64,000 bases of DNA from Bubalus kerabau (Eukaryota; Chordata; Mammalia; Artiodactyla; Bovidae), in the NCBI RefSeq assembly GCF_029407905.1, contig NC_073630.1, positions 37,101,001 to 37,165,000 on the forward strand, written 5' to 3'. Shown here piece after piece: positions 44,977-55,751 of the stretch. The first letter of the stretch is position 1. The number at the start of each line of letters is the position of its first letter. Position numbers and translations under genes: made by a program. The notes under the pieces are model-generated. The model did no database searches. It saw only the letters and a program-made list of their open reading frames with translations, and was not told the DNA's origin.

Positions 44977-45836
44977 TTGTCAAATTCAGACTTAAATTGA
45001 AGAAAGTAGGGAAAACCACTAGACCATTCAGGGATGACCTAAATCAAATCCTGTATGATTATACAGTGGAAGTGACAAATAATTTTAAGGGACTAGATCT
45101 GATAGACAGAGTGCCTGATGAACTATGGACAGAGGTTTGTGACACTGTACAGGAGACAGGGAGCAACATCATCCCCAAGAAAAGGAAATGCAAAAAAGCA
45201 AAATGGCTCTCTGAGGAGGCTTTACAATAGCTATGAAAAGAAGAGAAGCGAAAAGCAAAGCAGAAAAGGAAAGATATACCCATTTGAATACAGAGTTCCA
45301 AAGAATACCAGAGATAAGAAAACTTTCCTCAGTGATCAGTGCAAAGAAACAGAGGCAAGCAATAGAATATGAAAGACTAGAGATCTCCTCAAGAAAATTA
45401 GAGATACCAAAGGAACATTTCATGCAAAGATAGGCTCAATCAAGGACAGAAATGATATGGACCTAACAGAAGCAGAAGATATTAAGAAGAGGTGGCAAGA
45501 ATACACAAAACTGGACAAAAAGATCTTCATGACCCAGATAATCACAAAGGTGTGATCACTCACCTAGAGCCAGACATGCTGGAATGCCAAGTCAAGTGGG
45601 CCTTAGGAAGGATCACTGTGAATAAAGCTAGTGGAGGTGATGGAATTCCAGTTATGCTATTTCAAATGCAGAAAGATGATGCTGTGAAAGTGCTGCATTC
45701 AATATGTCAGCAAATTTGGAAAACTCAGCAGTGGCCACAGGACTGGAAAAGGTCAGTTTTCATTCCAATCCGTAAAAAGGCAATGCCAAAGAATGCTCAA
45801 ACTACCACACAATTGCACTCATCTCACACGCTAGTA

Positions 45837-46113
45837 CGGAGAAGGCAATGGCACCCCACTTCAGTACTCTTGCCTGGAAAATCCCATGGATGGAGGAGTC
45901 TGGTAGGCTGCAGTCCATGGGGTCGCTAAGAGTTGGACACAACTGAGCAACTTCACTTTCACTTTTCACTTTCATGCATTGGAGAAGGAAATGGCAACCC
46001 ACTCCAGTGTTCTTACCTGGAGAATCCCAGGGACAGGGGAGCCTGGTGGGCTGCCGTCTCTGGGGTCGTAGAGTCAGACACGACTGAAGCAACTTAGCAG
46101 CAGCAGTAGCAGC
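45837..46113 (+). mobile_element. Bov-A2 SINE inside BovB
   Basis: Dimeric Bov-A2 in sense orientation, from 'cggagaaggcaatggcaccc' to an AGC tail ('agcagcagcagtagcagc'). A 9-bp TSD, ACGCTAGTA, lies at 45828-45836 and 46116-46124. Confidence 0.94.
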
Positions 46114-46934
46114 ATACGCTAGTAAAGTAATGCTCAATGTTCTCTAAGCCAGGCTTCAGCAATATGTGAACCATGAACTTCCAGATGTTCAAGCTGGTTT
46201 TAGAAAAGGCAGAGGAACCAGAGATCAAATTGCCAACATCCGCTGGATCATCAAAAAAGCAGGAGTTCCAGGAAAACATGTATTTCTGCTTTATTGACTA
46301 TGCCAAAGCCTTTGACTGTGTGGATCACAATGAACTGTGGAAAATTCTGAAAGAGATGGAAATACCGGACCACCTGACCTGCCTCTTGAGAAATATGTAC
46401 GCAGGTTAGAAAGCAATAGTTAGACCCAGACATGGAACAACAGACTGGTTTCAAATCATGAAAGCAGTGCTTCAAGGCTGTATATTGTCACCATGTTTAT
46501 TTAACTTATATGCAGAGTACATCATGTGAAAAGCTGGTCTGGATGAAGCACAAGGTGGAATCAAGATTTCCCAGAGAAATATCAATAACCTCAGATATGC
46601 AGATGACACCACCCTTATGGCAGAAAATGAAGAACTAAAAAGCCTCTTGATAAAAGTGAAAGAGGAGAGTGAAAATGTTGGCTTAAAGCTCAACATTCAG
46701 AAAACTAAGATTATGGCATGCTGTCCCATCACTTCATGGCAATAGATGGAGAAACAGTAGAAACAGTGACAGACTTTATTTTCTGAGCTCCAAAAGTCAC
46801 TGAAGATGGTGATTGCAGCAATGAAATTAAAACACACTTACTCCTTGGCAGGAAAGTTATGACCAACCTAAACAGCATATTTAAAAACAGAGACATTACT
46901 TTGCCAACAAAATTCCGTCTAGTCAAGGCTATGG

Positions 46935-46953
46935 TTTTTTTTTTTTTTTTTTT
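46935..46953. repeat. T19 homopolymer in BovB coding sequence
   Basis: Related BovB copies here have 'atggtttttcc' followed by the YGCESWT region; this copy has 19 T and lacks the adjoining bases. It is a local expansion with deletion. Confidence 0.92.
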
Positions 46954-47373
46954 AATGGATGTGAGAAGTGGACTATAAAGAAAGCTGAGTGCCAAAGAAT
47001 TGATGCTTTTGAAATGTGGTGTTGGAGAAGACCCTTGAGAGTGCCCTGGACTGCAAGGAGATCCAACCCATTCATCCTAGAAGTGATCAGTCCTAAGTGT
47101 TCATTGGAAGGACTGATGTTGAAGCTGAAACTCCAGTACTTTGGCCGCCTGTTGTGAAGAGCTGACTCATTTGAAAAGACCTTGATGCTGGGAAAGATTG
47201 AAGGCAGGAGAAGGGGAAGACAGAGTATGAGATGGTTGGATGGCATCACTGGCTCAATGGACATAATTCTGGGTAAACTCCAGGAGTTGGTGATGGACAG
47301 GGAGGCCTGGGCATGCTGTTGTCCATGGGGTCACAAAGAATAGGACATGACTGAGCGACTGAACTGAACTGAA

Positions 47374-47575
47374 TCAACACCTTTGTTATCGTCCAGAAAT
47401 AACAGTATTAACCTTGCATATATATCTACAACATAATCAGTAAGAAACTGCGTTAAAGATGTTGTATCTTTGAAAGCACTTATTAAAGCCTATCTCTTTG
47501 TTGTTCTCACTTTAATTTCTACATCAATTTCTATAAGTAATTAAAAGTTTTTCAACATCAATCAATGCATTTTCT
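47374..47575. other. Short unassigned stretch
   Basis: AT-rich DNA between a BovB and an L1 remnant, nothing recognised. Confidence 0.5.
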
Positions 47576-47740
47576 CTTTGTAGGCATGTTTTTGGAATAT
47601 TTATAGTACCATTTATTGAAAATGCTTTATTTTCCCCAGTAAATTTGCCTTAGCATCTATGTTGAAATACATTGAACATATATAGCTCCGTTTTCCTCCC
47701 TCTCGTTCCTTGCATTAATCTATCTGAATAGTTCATTGGC
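47576..47740 (-). mobile_element. Possible old L1 remnant
   Basis: The phrase 'atagtaccatttattgaaaa' and the following text resemble antisense L1 ORF2 ('caccatttattgaagag' in better copies), but divergence is high and the match is short. Confidence 0.4.
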
Positions 47741-47780
47741 TTGTTGATTATTCACTTTTTATTATTATTAAGGTTTATTT

Positions 47781-49015
47781 TAGTAATTCTCCAAGCCAGG
47801 CTTCAGCAATACATGAATCGTGAACTTCCAGATGTTCAAGCTGGTTTTAGAAAAGGCAGAGGAACCAGAGATCAAATTGCCAACATCTGCTGGATCATCA
47901 AAAAAGCAGGAGTTCCAGAAAAACACGTATTTCTGCTTTATTGACTATGCCAAACCTTTGACTGTGTGGATCACAATAAACTGTGGAAAATTCTGAAAGA
48001 GATGGAAATACAGGACCACCTGACCTGCCTCTTGAGAAACCTATATGCAGGTCAGGAAGCAACAGTTAGACCCGGACATGGAACAACAGACTGGTTCCAA
48101 ATAGGAAAAGAAGTACGTCAAGGCTGTATATTGTCACCCTGCTTATTTAACATGTATGCAGAGTACATCATGAGAAATGCTGGACTGGAAGAAGCACAAG
48201 CTGGAATCAAGATTGCCGGGAGAAATATCAATAACCTCAGATATGCAGATGACACCACCCTTATGGCACAAAATGAAGATGAACTAAAAAGCCTCTTGAT
48301 GAAGGTGAAAGAGGAGAGTGAGAAAGTTGGCTTAAAGCTCAACATTCAGAAAACGAAGATCATGGCATCTGGTCCCATCACTACATGGGAAATAGATGGG
48401 GAAACAGTGGAAACAGTGTCAGACTTTATTTTGGGGAGCTCCAAAATCACTGCAGATCATGATTGCATCCATGAAATTAAAAGACACTTATTCCTTGGAA
48501 GGAAAATTATGACCAACCTAGATAGCATATTCAAAAGCAGAGACATTACTTTTCCAACAAAGGTTCATCTAGTCAAAGCTATGGTTTTTCCTGTGGTCAT
48601 GTATGGATGTGAGAGTTGGACTGTGAAGAAAGCTGAGGGCCAAAGAATTGATGCTTTTGAACTGTGGTGTTGGAGAAGACTCTTGAGAGTCCCTTGGACT
48701 GCAAGGAGATCCAAGCTGTCCATTCTGAAGGAGATCAGCCCTGGGATTTCTTTGGAAGGAATGATGCTGAACCTGAAACTCCATTATTTTGGCCACCTCA
48801 TGCGAAGAGTTGACTCATTGGAAAAGGCTCTGATGCTGGGAGGGATTGGGGGCAGGAGGAGAAGGGGAGGACAGAAGATGAGATGGCTGGATGGCATCAC
48901 TGACTAGATGGACATGAGTCTGAGTGAACTCCAGGAGTTGGTGATGGACAGGGAGGCCTGGCCTGCTGTAATTCATGAGTTGGACATGACTGAGTGACTG
49001 AACTGATATGAACTG
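47781..49015 (+). mobile_element. BovB LINE, young subfamily, best-preserved reverse-transcriptase frame
   Basis: It starts inside the reverse-transcriptase domain ('aattctccaagccaggcttc') and ends 'actgaactgatatgaactg'. The first part (47741-47944: LPDVQAGFRKGRGTRDQIAN) is separated by small deletions near 47905-47955 from a continuous 313-codon frame. It shares the RSKLSILKEISPGISLEG diagnostic with the copies at 31573 and 33411. It lies in the same orientation as the BovB ending at 47373. Confidence 0.95.
47966..48907 (+). pseudogene. BovB reverse transcriptase, C-terminal 313 codons
   Basis: This is the longest uninterrupted BovB frame in the window. RQGCILSPCLFN lies at residues 51-62, the catalytic YADDTTLMA at 93-101, the zinc-ribbon-like C-terminal region with YGCESWTVKKAEGQR near 212-226, and RRLLRVPWTARRS near 237-249. 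The frame ends in a TAG where related copies continue for about 30 codons. The start codon is an internal methionine, not a true initiation site; endonuclease and palm N-terminus are missing, so no active enzyme is expected. Confidence 0.9.
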
Positions 49016-49047
49016 ATGTTAATAATGAAAACTAATATCCTTTTTGT

Positions 49048-49253
49048 TGTTGCTTTAGTCACTAAGTCATGTGTGACTCTTTTCAATACCCATGGACTGT
49101 ACCTACCAGACTCTTGTCTCCATGGGATTTTCTAGGTGGGAAATCTGAAGTAGGTTGCCATTGCTCCTGCAGGAAATCTTAACTCAATAATTATACCCAC
49201 ATCTCCTTCATTGGCAGGCTTGTTCTTTACCACTGAGCCATCTGGGGACTTAC
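49048..49253 (-). mobile_element. Bov-tA SINE, old
   Basis: Diverged reverse Bov-A body ('cactaagtcatgtgtgactc', 'catgggattttctagg') and reverse tRNA head ('ctttaccactgagccatctg'). No TSD found. Confidence 0.82.
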
Positions 49254-49257
49254 CAAT

Positions 49258-50020
49258 AAAAATAGAAGGCCTTTCTAACATTTTATTTCTGCTTTCTGCT
49301 CATCCAGCTCACATGCTATTGTTTCTTAGTATTTGAATTTTGTGTATATTTTAAATCCCAAAAGATATCATTGTTTTATATGTCAGTATTTATCTAGATT
49401 TGCCCTCATATTTAGTCATTGTACTTTTCTTAATTCCTTCATACAAGATGAGCTTCTTTTTGAGTTCATTTCCCATTTTTTCTGAAGTATGTTTTGATAT
49501 TTTACAATTTTGGTACAGCTTTTCTACTAAAATTATTTCCTATTTGTTTCACTCTTGAAAGAATACTATCAAGGGACACAACATTATAGGTCAGCAGCAT
49601 TTTTCTTTCAGCTCTCTGAAAGGTTATACTTCATTGCCTTTTGGTCTGCATTGTTTTCATAGAGGAATAATCTCTTTATCTGTGGCTTCTTTGAAGGTAA
49701 CCTACCTTTTTTTCCCCTTGGGTGCCTTAAGTTTTTTCTCTTTGATTTTTCACAGTTTTACAATGATGTGCGTAAATTTTATTCATATTACTGTGGTTCA
49801 CAGGGCTTCTTATTTATAGCTGTATTATTAATATCAGAAAATTCTCAGTCATTACCTTTTCAAATATTTCTCTACCCCAGTCATTCTTTCATCTCTTTCT
49901 AAAAATTCAATAAAAAATATTTTAGACTTTCTCATTTTATTGTTTTTGTCTCTTATCAAGATCACATGCTGCATTCAGTTGGCACATCTGTAGTTTCTAA
50001 TTTAATATAGAAACATGACT
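49258..50020 (-). mobile_element. Old L1, ORF1 region, antisense
   Basis: The plus strand follows the reverse complement of an old L1 around ORF1: 'cattgccttttggtctgcat', 'ttttcacagttttacaatgatg' and 'attaccttttcaaatatttc'. It is very diverged and only the order of landmarks supports the call. Confidence 0.6.
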
Positions 50021-50300
50021 TCTCTGGCACAAAGAACTTCTGAAATCTGTGCTACAGATCACACCTCTAGCTTTCCCCTATGTTTCTTAACAAGTGTCAG
50101 CATATAGACGAACCAATTTTGAAGTCACCTATGGTTTTAAGAAGTTGTACAGGGATTTCTGGATTTACCCCTTTAAGTCTCCCTCCCCAGTTTCCTGCCG
50201 TTCTGATAGTTCAGACACAAGTCCATCTCACCTCAGTTCATTTTGTTTACTGTATCAGTATCCTGGTCATGACATTGAACTATAATTTGCAAGATATTTC

Positions 50301-50437
50301 CATGAGAAAACAGTAACCCACTCCAGTATCCTTGTCTGGAGAATCCCGTGGACAGAGGAGTCTGGTGGGCTATGGTTCATACGGTCGCAAAGAGTTGGAC
50401 ACTACTGAAGTGACTGAGCATGCTTGCACACACACCA
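50301..50437 (+). mobile_element. Bov-A SINE monomer
   Basis: A single Bov-A unit ('cagtaacccactccagtatc', 'aatcccgtggacagaggag', 'gagttggacactactgaag') without a tRNA head, with a short CA-rich tail. It follows about 280 bp of unassigned sequence after the old L1. Confidence 0.85.
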
Positions 50438-50866
50438 TTCTGAGAAATGGAGTAAAGGCACATAAGCTCTCTCTGTATCATTTATTAAAATTGCATGTGG
50501 ATCTACAAGTATCTCAAATAGAAAAACAACAAAAAGCTTTAATTAAAAAATTTAGTGCAGAGAGTACATGCCAGGACTAAAATACCAGAATATCCTCAGG
50601 ACTAAAATTCCAGAATATCCTCAGACTGGGTTCAATTATTTTCATTAAATATAAAATTCTCAAATTATTTTGATATATAACAAAATTTATGAACCACTGA
50701 ATAATAATGAAAAAATATTTTGAACCTAAATTTCAATAAGTATGTAATACAATTATTTTTTAACTAGAAATCTCCTTATATATATTTGTTTTTCTCTGTG
50801 CAGAACATATATACATTTAAACCACATAGCCACAGTGATCCTTGAAGGATTTGCATATAGTTCAAA
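50438..50866. other. Unassigned, with a small tandem duplication
   Basis: AT-rich DNA. At 50572-50621 a 25-bp unit (beginning CAGGACTAAAAT) is present twice with a single mismatch. Confidence 0.6.
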
Positions 50867-51020
50867 ATACTTCTCTGGTGGCTCAGTTGGTAAAGAATAT
50901 GCCTGCAATGTGGGAGACCTGGGTTGGATCCCTGGGTTGAGAAGACCCCCTGTAGGAGGGCATGTCAACCTACTCCAGTATTCTTTCCTGGAGAATCCCC
51001 ATGAGCAGAGGAGCCTGGCT
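50867..51020 (+). mobile_element. Bov-tA SINE lacking its 3' end
   Basis: tRNA-like head ('ttctctggtggctcagttgg', 'gggttggatccctggg') and part of the Bov-A body up to 'gaggagcctggct'. The last roughly 60 bases, including the BovB-like 3' end, are missing. A BovB fragment lacking its 3' end begins about 20 bases later. Confidence 0.88.
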
Positions 51021-51039
51021 ATTTTCTCAAAAACAGAAT

Positions 51040-51530
51040 TCTCAAAATTCTCAAAAAATAGAATTATGAGCATTATCTTGCTAGCATGTAAAGTGAGTGA
51101 AATTGTGTGGTAGTCTGAACATTCTTTGACATTGCTCTTCTTTGCGATTGGAATGAAAACTGACCTGTTCCAGTCCTGTGGCCACTGCTGAGTTGTCCAA
51201 ATTTGCTTGCATATTGAGTACAGCACTTTAACAGCATCATCTTTTAGGATTTGAATTAGGTCATCTGGAATTCCTTCACCTCCACTTGCTTTGTTCTTAG
51301 TAATGCTTCCTAAGGCCCACTTGATTTCACATTCTAGGATGGCTTGTTCTAGGTGAGTGATTACATCATTTTGGTTATCCAAGTCATTAAGACCTGTTTT
51401 GTATAGTTCTTCTGCATATTCTTGCCATCTCTTCTTAATATCTTCTGCTTTTTCTAGGTCCATACTGTTTCTGTATTTTATTGTGCCCATCTTTGCAGGA
51501 AATGTTCCCTCAGTATCTCTAATTTTAAAA
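51040..51530 (-). mobile_element. BovB internal fragment
   Basis: On the minus strand 51535 to about 51040 encodes the linker-to-fingers part (MGTIKYRNSMDLEKAEDIKK, LEQAILECEIKWALGS, NKASGGEGIP, SICKQIWTTQQWPQDWNRS). The frame continues into non-BovB sequence, giving an artificial 260-codon frame (50753-51535) that fuses BovB with reverse-strand SINE and unique sequence. Both BovB ends are missing; loss of the 3' end implies a deletion after insertion. Confidence 0.9.
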
Positions 51531-51535
51531 AACAT

Positions 51536-52957
51536 TACTTTTACTGTATCTATTATACTAGGCCAACCAAATTACTCTTATGAAACCATTGTTTTCTTTT
51601 CCTTTGAAATGGATTAATTTCCATAAGTCTAAAATGTCTTTGAATTTATTGGTGTTACTGGCAATAGGTTAGTATAAAGCATTGTGTGAAAAATGAAAGC
51701 TACACAAAAGAAAATTTAAATGCCACATGTATAGTTTTAAGATCACATTTTTAAATGTTAATAGATAGATATCCTATCTTGTTGAAATTTGCTGATGCAA
51801 ACTAAAAAAAGAGCCATTTTGTTTGCATAGAGGAAGAAATGTTTCCACATTTTATCCTTAAAATATAATATTTTCAAAAGTATAGTCTTTATAATATACT
51901 AATAAATTAGCTATTAGAAAGTTTCAATATTGATCTGGCAATAACTTTACAATAAGTTAAAGGAGGAATTATCTTTCTATTTGAAACGGTTGCAGTTTTA
52001 CAGCAATATTCATACTTTATATTTATCACGTGTTAAAATAAACACAGAAAAGAAAGCATGAAAGGCAGCAACTCAAAATTAGTGATAACATAATAGCATA
52101 GTTTCCCCAAATTGTTTTTGTCATTTTTCTAAATTATGCCTCTTTCAATTCAGAGTTTTGTCAATTGTCGTTCATTAGAAATGTATTTGTGAATATGTGT
52201 GTCTGTATTTTCTTCTCTATAATATCATCAAAAAGTAAGGAGAATATCTAAATATATTTATGTAACTCTAAACATTTCTCTAGGGATCATTCACACTGAT
52301 TTGTGGACCTTTCTCACTCATAAAGAAATGAATAGTTCTGTTTTCAGTTTTACCAATTCTGGAAAGAATAGGAATGACAGTGCCTATAAATTATCAAACA
52401 CATTTCATGTACACTGAAGGAAATTGCAATAAGTTTAAAAAGACTAAAAACACCTAAAATTGATATGTTCAAAATCCAAACCACCTGACAGATACTTGAG
52501 CTCCTTTAAATATTGAAATAGAATAACACATTGTGGCCAGGCAGTCCCTAGAAAAATCATATACACTTTGGGATTTCACAGTATTTGTGATAGCACATGT
52601 TCTTTCAATGTGGCTATATGATGACAGAAGCAGTCTGTTACTATCAAAAAATATATATCAAATCTGAAATGATGACACTACCTTTCAGAGAATCCCCTTG
52701 CCCCATGTCTTTGAAGAAAATAATTAAGCAAAATTTGGAAGAAGAAGTTGAACCATAGTTATTATTATCTGAAGGTCATCATGGTTAAAGCCCTTGAAGT
52801 GAGATGCCCAGCAAGTTCCTCTGTCCTCATGGTCCCCATTCTGCATTGAACTCTTCTGTTTCATGTATACACATTCACAAAAATTTAAGAAATGAGGTTA
52901 GGAATAAGGGAAAGCAATATTAAAATTTTAAACTAAAAGACATAAAATGCTCTAGGA
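51536..52957. other. Single-copy AT-rich region without a gene
   Basis: About 1.4 kb with no recognised repeat and no frame of note. It is one of the longest repeat-poor blocks of the window. Confidence 0.55.
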
Positions 52958-53011
52958 TTCAATATTTATCATAGCATATTTAGCATTATATTCAATATTT
53001 ATCATAGCATA
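52958..53011. repeat. 33-bp direct tandem duplication
   Basis: The 21-bp text starting TTCAATATTTATCATAGC occurs at 52958 and 52991, a spacing of 33 bases. The second copy provides the target of the Bov-A2 inserted at 53014. Confidence 0.9.
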
Positions 53012-53013
53012 CT

Positions 53014-53289
53014 GCTGCTGCTGCTGCTAAGTTGCTTCAGTCGTGTCCGACTCTGTGCGACCCCATAAATGGCAGCCCACCAGGCTCCCCCGTCTCTGGG
53101 ATTCTCCAGGCAAGAACACTAGAGTGGGTTGCCATTTCCTTCTCCAAGGTATGAAAGTGAAAAGTGAAAGTGAAGTCGCTCAGTCGTGTCTGACTCCTAG
53201 CGACCCCATGGACTGCAGCCTACCAGGCTCCTCCGTCCATGGGATTTTCCAGGCAAGAGTAGTGGAGTGGGTTGCCATTGCCTTCTCCA
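53014..53289 (-). mobile_element. Bov-A2 SINE
   Basis: Dimeric Bov-A2 in reverse starting with (CTG)n. The TSD ATCATAGCATACT at 53001-53013 and 53290-53302 is perfect. Both units and the linker are well preserved, so it is relatively young. Confidence 0.96.
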
Positions 53290-53330
53290 ATCATAGCATA
53301 CTAGGCCTATTTAAATGCAATACTACATAG

Positions 53331-53591
53331 TTATTGTCTTTGTTCCCATCTCAAAAACCAGACTGTTTGATCTATAGTTTTGCTTTTATATTCTTTCTCA
53401 CATTGCTCTGCAATCCTGAACCCTGGATTCATAGCCATCAGCTGACATTCACTATAACCCGTACCAAATGGGCCCACCATTCCATCATAAATAAATACTC
53501 TTACAATGTCTTCAGTAGCATCATATCCCTCTGGGTCTTCGATGAAACCTGGATCACCTTCAAAGATTACCTCTCTTTTAGACTTCATCAA
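53331..53591 (-). other. Unrecognised 86-codon open frame
   Basis: A minus-strand frame from ATG ATG to TAA encoding an acidic peptide (contains EGDPGFIEDPEGYDATEDIV and ends VWFLRWEQRQ). The amino-acid composition is unusually protein-like for this window and the codons upstream remain open for a short distance. I recognise no family; an overlapping plus-strand frame (53334-53663) has no similarity either. It could be a piece of a processed pseudogene or chance. Confidence 0.3.
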
Positions 53592-53615
53592 ATCTCTATC
53601 ATCTTTGAAAGATTT

Positions 53616-53788
53616 GGCATCAGTTCTATAATTGTTGCTGGCAGTCTAGTTCTTGAATTTTGAATCTTATCTAGAAAATAGGTCTTTATGCTGGAGAAGT
53701 TCTATTCTGAAGAAATGGCACCAGTTCCATGATTGTTGCTAGCAGTCTAGTTCTCAGATTTTGAGTCTTACCTAGGGAATAAGTCTTT
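53616..53788. repeat. Diverged direct duplication, about 72 bp, offset 101 bp
   Basis: 53616-53687 and 53717-53788 share the order GGCAxCAGTTC, ATTGTTGCT(g/a)GCAGTC, TAGTTCT and ATTTTGA(a/g)TCTTA(t/c)CTAG. The copies differ at roughly one base in six to eight. Sequence behind the second copy (to about 53880) contains AATAAA. I cannot assign the unit to a known repeat. Confidence 0.75.
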
Positions 53789-54013
53789 GTTTTATTCTTA
53801 TACAGGATCTTTGTTTAATAAAGCCCCTCTAGGATTGGAAGCCTGCCACTATCTTGTCTTTCTCCCTCACAAGGTTTGAAACTATTATTTATGACCCCCA
53901 GCTGCGTTTCCATAAATTTTACATTAATGGGAATCTCTGATCAGATTACTACTTTGTGTACCTCAATGTCTATCCTTATACAGCACCTGCCTATCATGAC
54001 CATAATATTTTTA
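53789..54013. other. Unassigned stretch
   Basis: About 220 bases between the duplication and a MaLR LTR. It contains 'aataaagcccctctagg' on the plus strand and nothing else I can identify. Confidence 0.45.
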
Positions 54014-54465
54014 AGAGTTAAATTTTGTCCTCTAAACAGATATGTTAAAGTCATAACCCCAGTACCTGTGTGACCTTATTTGTTAATAGGGCCTTAGGAG
54101 ATGTAGTCAAGTTAAGATGAGGTCATTAGGGTAGTCCTTATCTGATATGACTGGTATGCTTAAAAGAAAAGGGAAGATTAGTAAGAGATATACACAGGAG
54201 GAGACTAGTGTGGTGTACATCGGAGACAGAGACTGGAATAATGCAGCTGCAAGTCAAGAAACACCAGGATTAAAACCACCATCAGGAGCAAGGAAGAAGC
54301 CAGGGAGAGTCCCACCCATGGCCCTGTCCACCCACCCATAGCCCTGTCCACAAGCTGATTTTGTATTTCTTTTCCCCAGAACTCAGAAAGCATATATTTC
54401 TGTTATGTCAAGCTACCAGTTGGTGGGAGTTTGTTATGATAGCTCTAGGAAATGAATGTATTTAT
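54014..54465 (+). mobile_element. MaLR-type LTR (MLT1-like)
   Basis: Landmarks of the MaLR (ERVL-related) LTR consensus occur in order: 'cagatatgttaaagtcataa', 'gtgaccttatttgttaat', 'caagttaagatgaggtcatt', 'atgcagctgcaagtcaag' and 'atatttctgttatgtcaagc' with an end like 'gatagctctaggaaatgaat'. It is an old solo-LTR-like copy shared widely among mammals. No internal sequence is attached. Confidence 0.82.
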
Positions 54466-55739
54466 GTAACAAATTATTCATATCAGATATAACCTCAAAT
54501 AGCAGCAAATTCTAATTCAGATAAGATTTGTGTCTTGTAAAACTGGTATCAAAAAGTGATGCTTGTATGCATCTTATTTTGTAAGAGAAAATTTTAAATA
54601 GACTGATTATTTATATTTGGCAAAACTAATACAATTATGTAAAGTTTAGAAATAAAATAAAATTAAAGAAAAAAAATTGTGTGAGTTGTGAGAAAGAATT
54701 CATTTGGAAAGATGACAAACTGACTTTCAAAAATAATTTCAGTTGTAATACTGGAAATGATTGTGTCTTTACTCAATTTTAAAAAATGATGACTTAGTAA
54801 AAGATAAAATCTACAAATTGATGCAGTAGAAGCTTATTTATCTATGTACACTAATTGAAAAATTATAGAGCTCCTTTGCATCAAAATATGCCATTGTTTA
54901 AAAATGCTTTGTTGACATTGGTACCTTTTATGTAAATTGTCTACTCTTTTTCTTCATATGTATGGTCCTAGATTTTTTCCCTAAAAAAAAAAAAAAATAA
55001 CAAAACTATTCTAATTGGTCCATTTTATAACATTATCAATAATTTTGATGGTAAATGAATAGAAAACAGTAATATTAGATAACTCTGGAGTGAGCTGAGA
55101 AAAATGTTAGGAAAGATTTCAGTTCCCTCACTCTTGTAGTCTATGACCGTGCCTATTTTAGTGCCTATCAGTAATAGAACTACCAGAAGGAATATTAATA
55201 ATGATGGTAACAAAAATGACACTCATAGAATTCTGTGTAAACAAATTTATGAGAAAACTATGTCAGAAATGTTAAACCATTTTTCTTATCCAAAATAAAT
55301 GACATACAGCCTTCTTCACCTTTGCCAACATTTAGCGCATTTCAGTTTTTAAGGTACGTCTTTTATTGTCCTGCATTGAAAAGAAAAATTGTTTTAAAAA
55401 TTCCCAATGTATGTACTCCATAGGCTGAAGTGATCAATAATTGATTTTTCATGAGCCACTTCATCATAGAGACAGTTCCCTCCCACTGCCCAATTTGTCT
55501 CTGAACTACTTTTAGGTATACTCTACAGAAAATGCTTTTCATTTCTGGTTTAACCAGGGAACTGGACCAGGTCCATGTCATTTACTTCCAGAATGACATT
55601 ACGGTGAGTAAACAAATTTGAGCATCAGAAAATGGTGCATGATTTTCAAACCAAAATGTTAAGATGACCACAATAAATGTTTATCCGGTATACAATTAAA
55701 TGAATATATCACTATCTTAGCTTTAGAATTTTAGAGGAT
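54466..55739. other. Single-copy AT-rich region without a gene
   Basis: No recognised repeat except an A14 run near 54984-54997. The minus-strand frames at 55025-55222 and 55363-55581 lack any recognised similarity. Confidence 0.55.
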
Positions 55740-55751
55740 TCAAATGAACTG

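Larger units (their letters stand above)
44977..47373 (+). mobile_element. BovB LINE, about 2.1 kb, with nested Bov-A2
   Basis: The 5' cut lies just before the linker domain (44997-45230: KKVGKTTRPFRDDLNQILYD, DRVPDELWTEVCDTVQETG). It continues through 45492-45929 (LEPDMLECQVKWALGRI, KASGGDGIP) and, after the SINE, 46173-46409 (FCFIDYAKAFDCVDH). The YADD region near 46600 is present at DNA level, and the C-terminal part ends at 'gactgaactgaactgaa' near 47373. Multiple frameshifts and a T19 expansion at 46935 break the frame. Confidence 0.95.

Noticed and set aside
50753..51535. 260-codon minus-strand open frame as a possible gene
   Set aside because: Its N-terminal part is BovB linker sequence and the rest is the antisense of a Bov-tA plus unique sequence, joined by a deletion scar.
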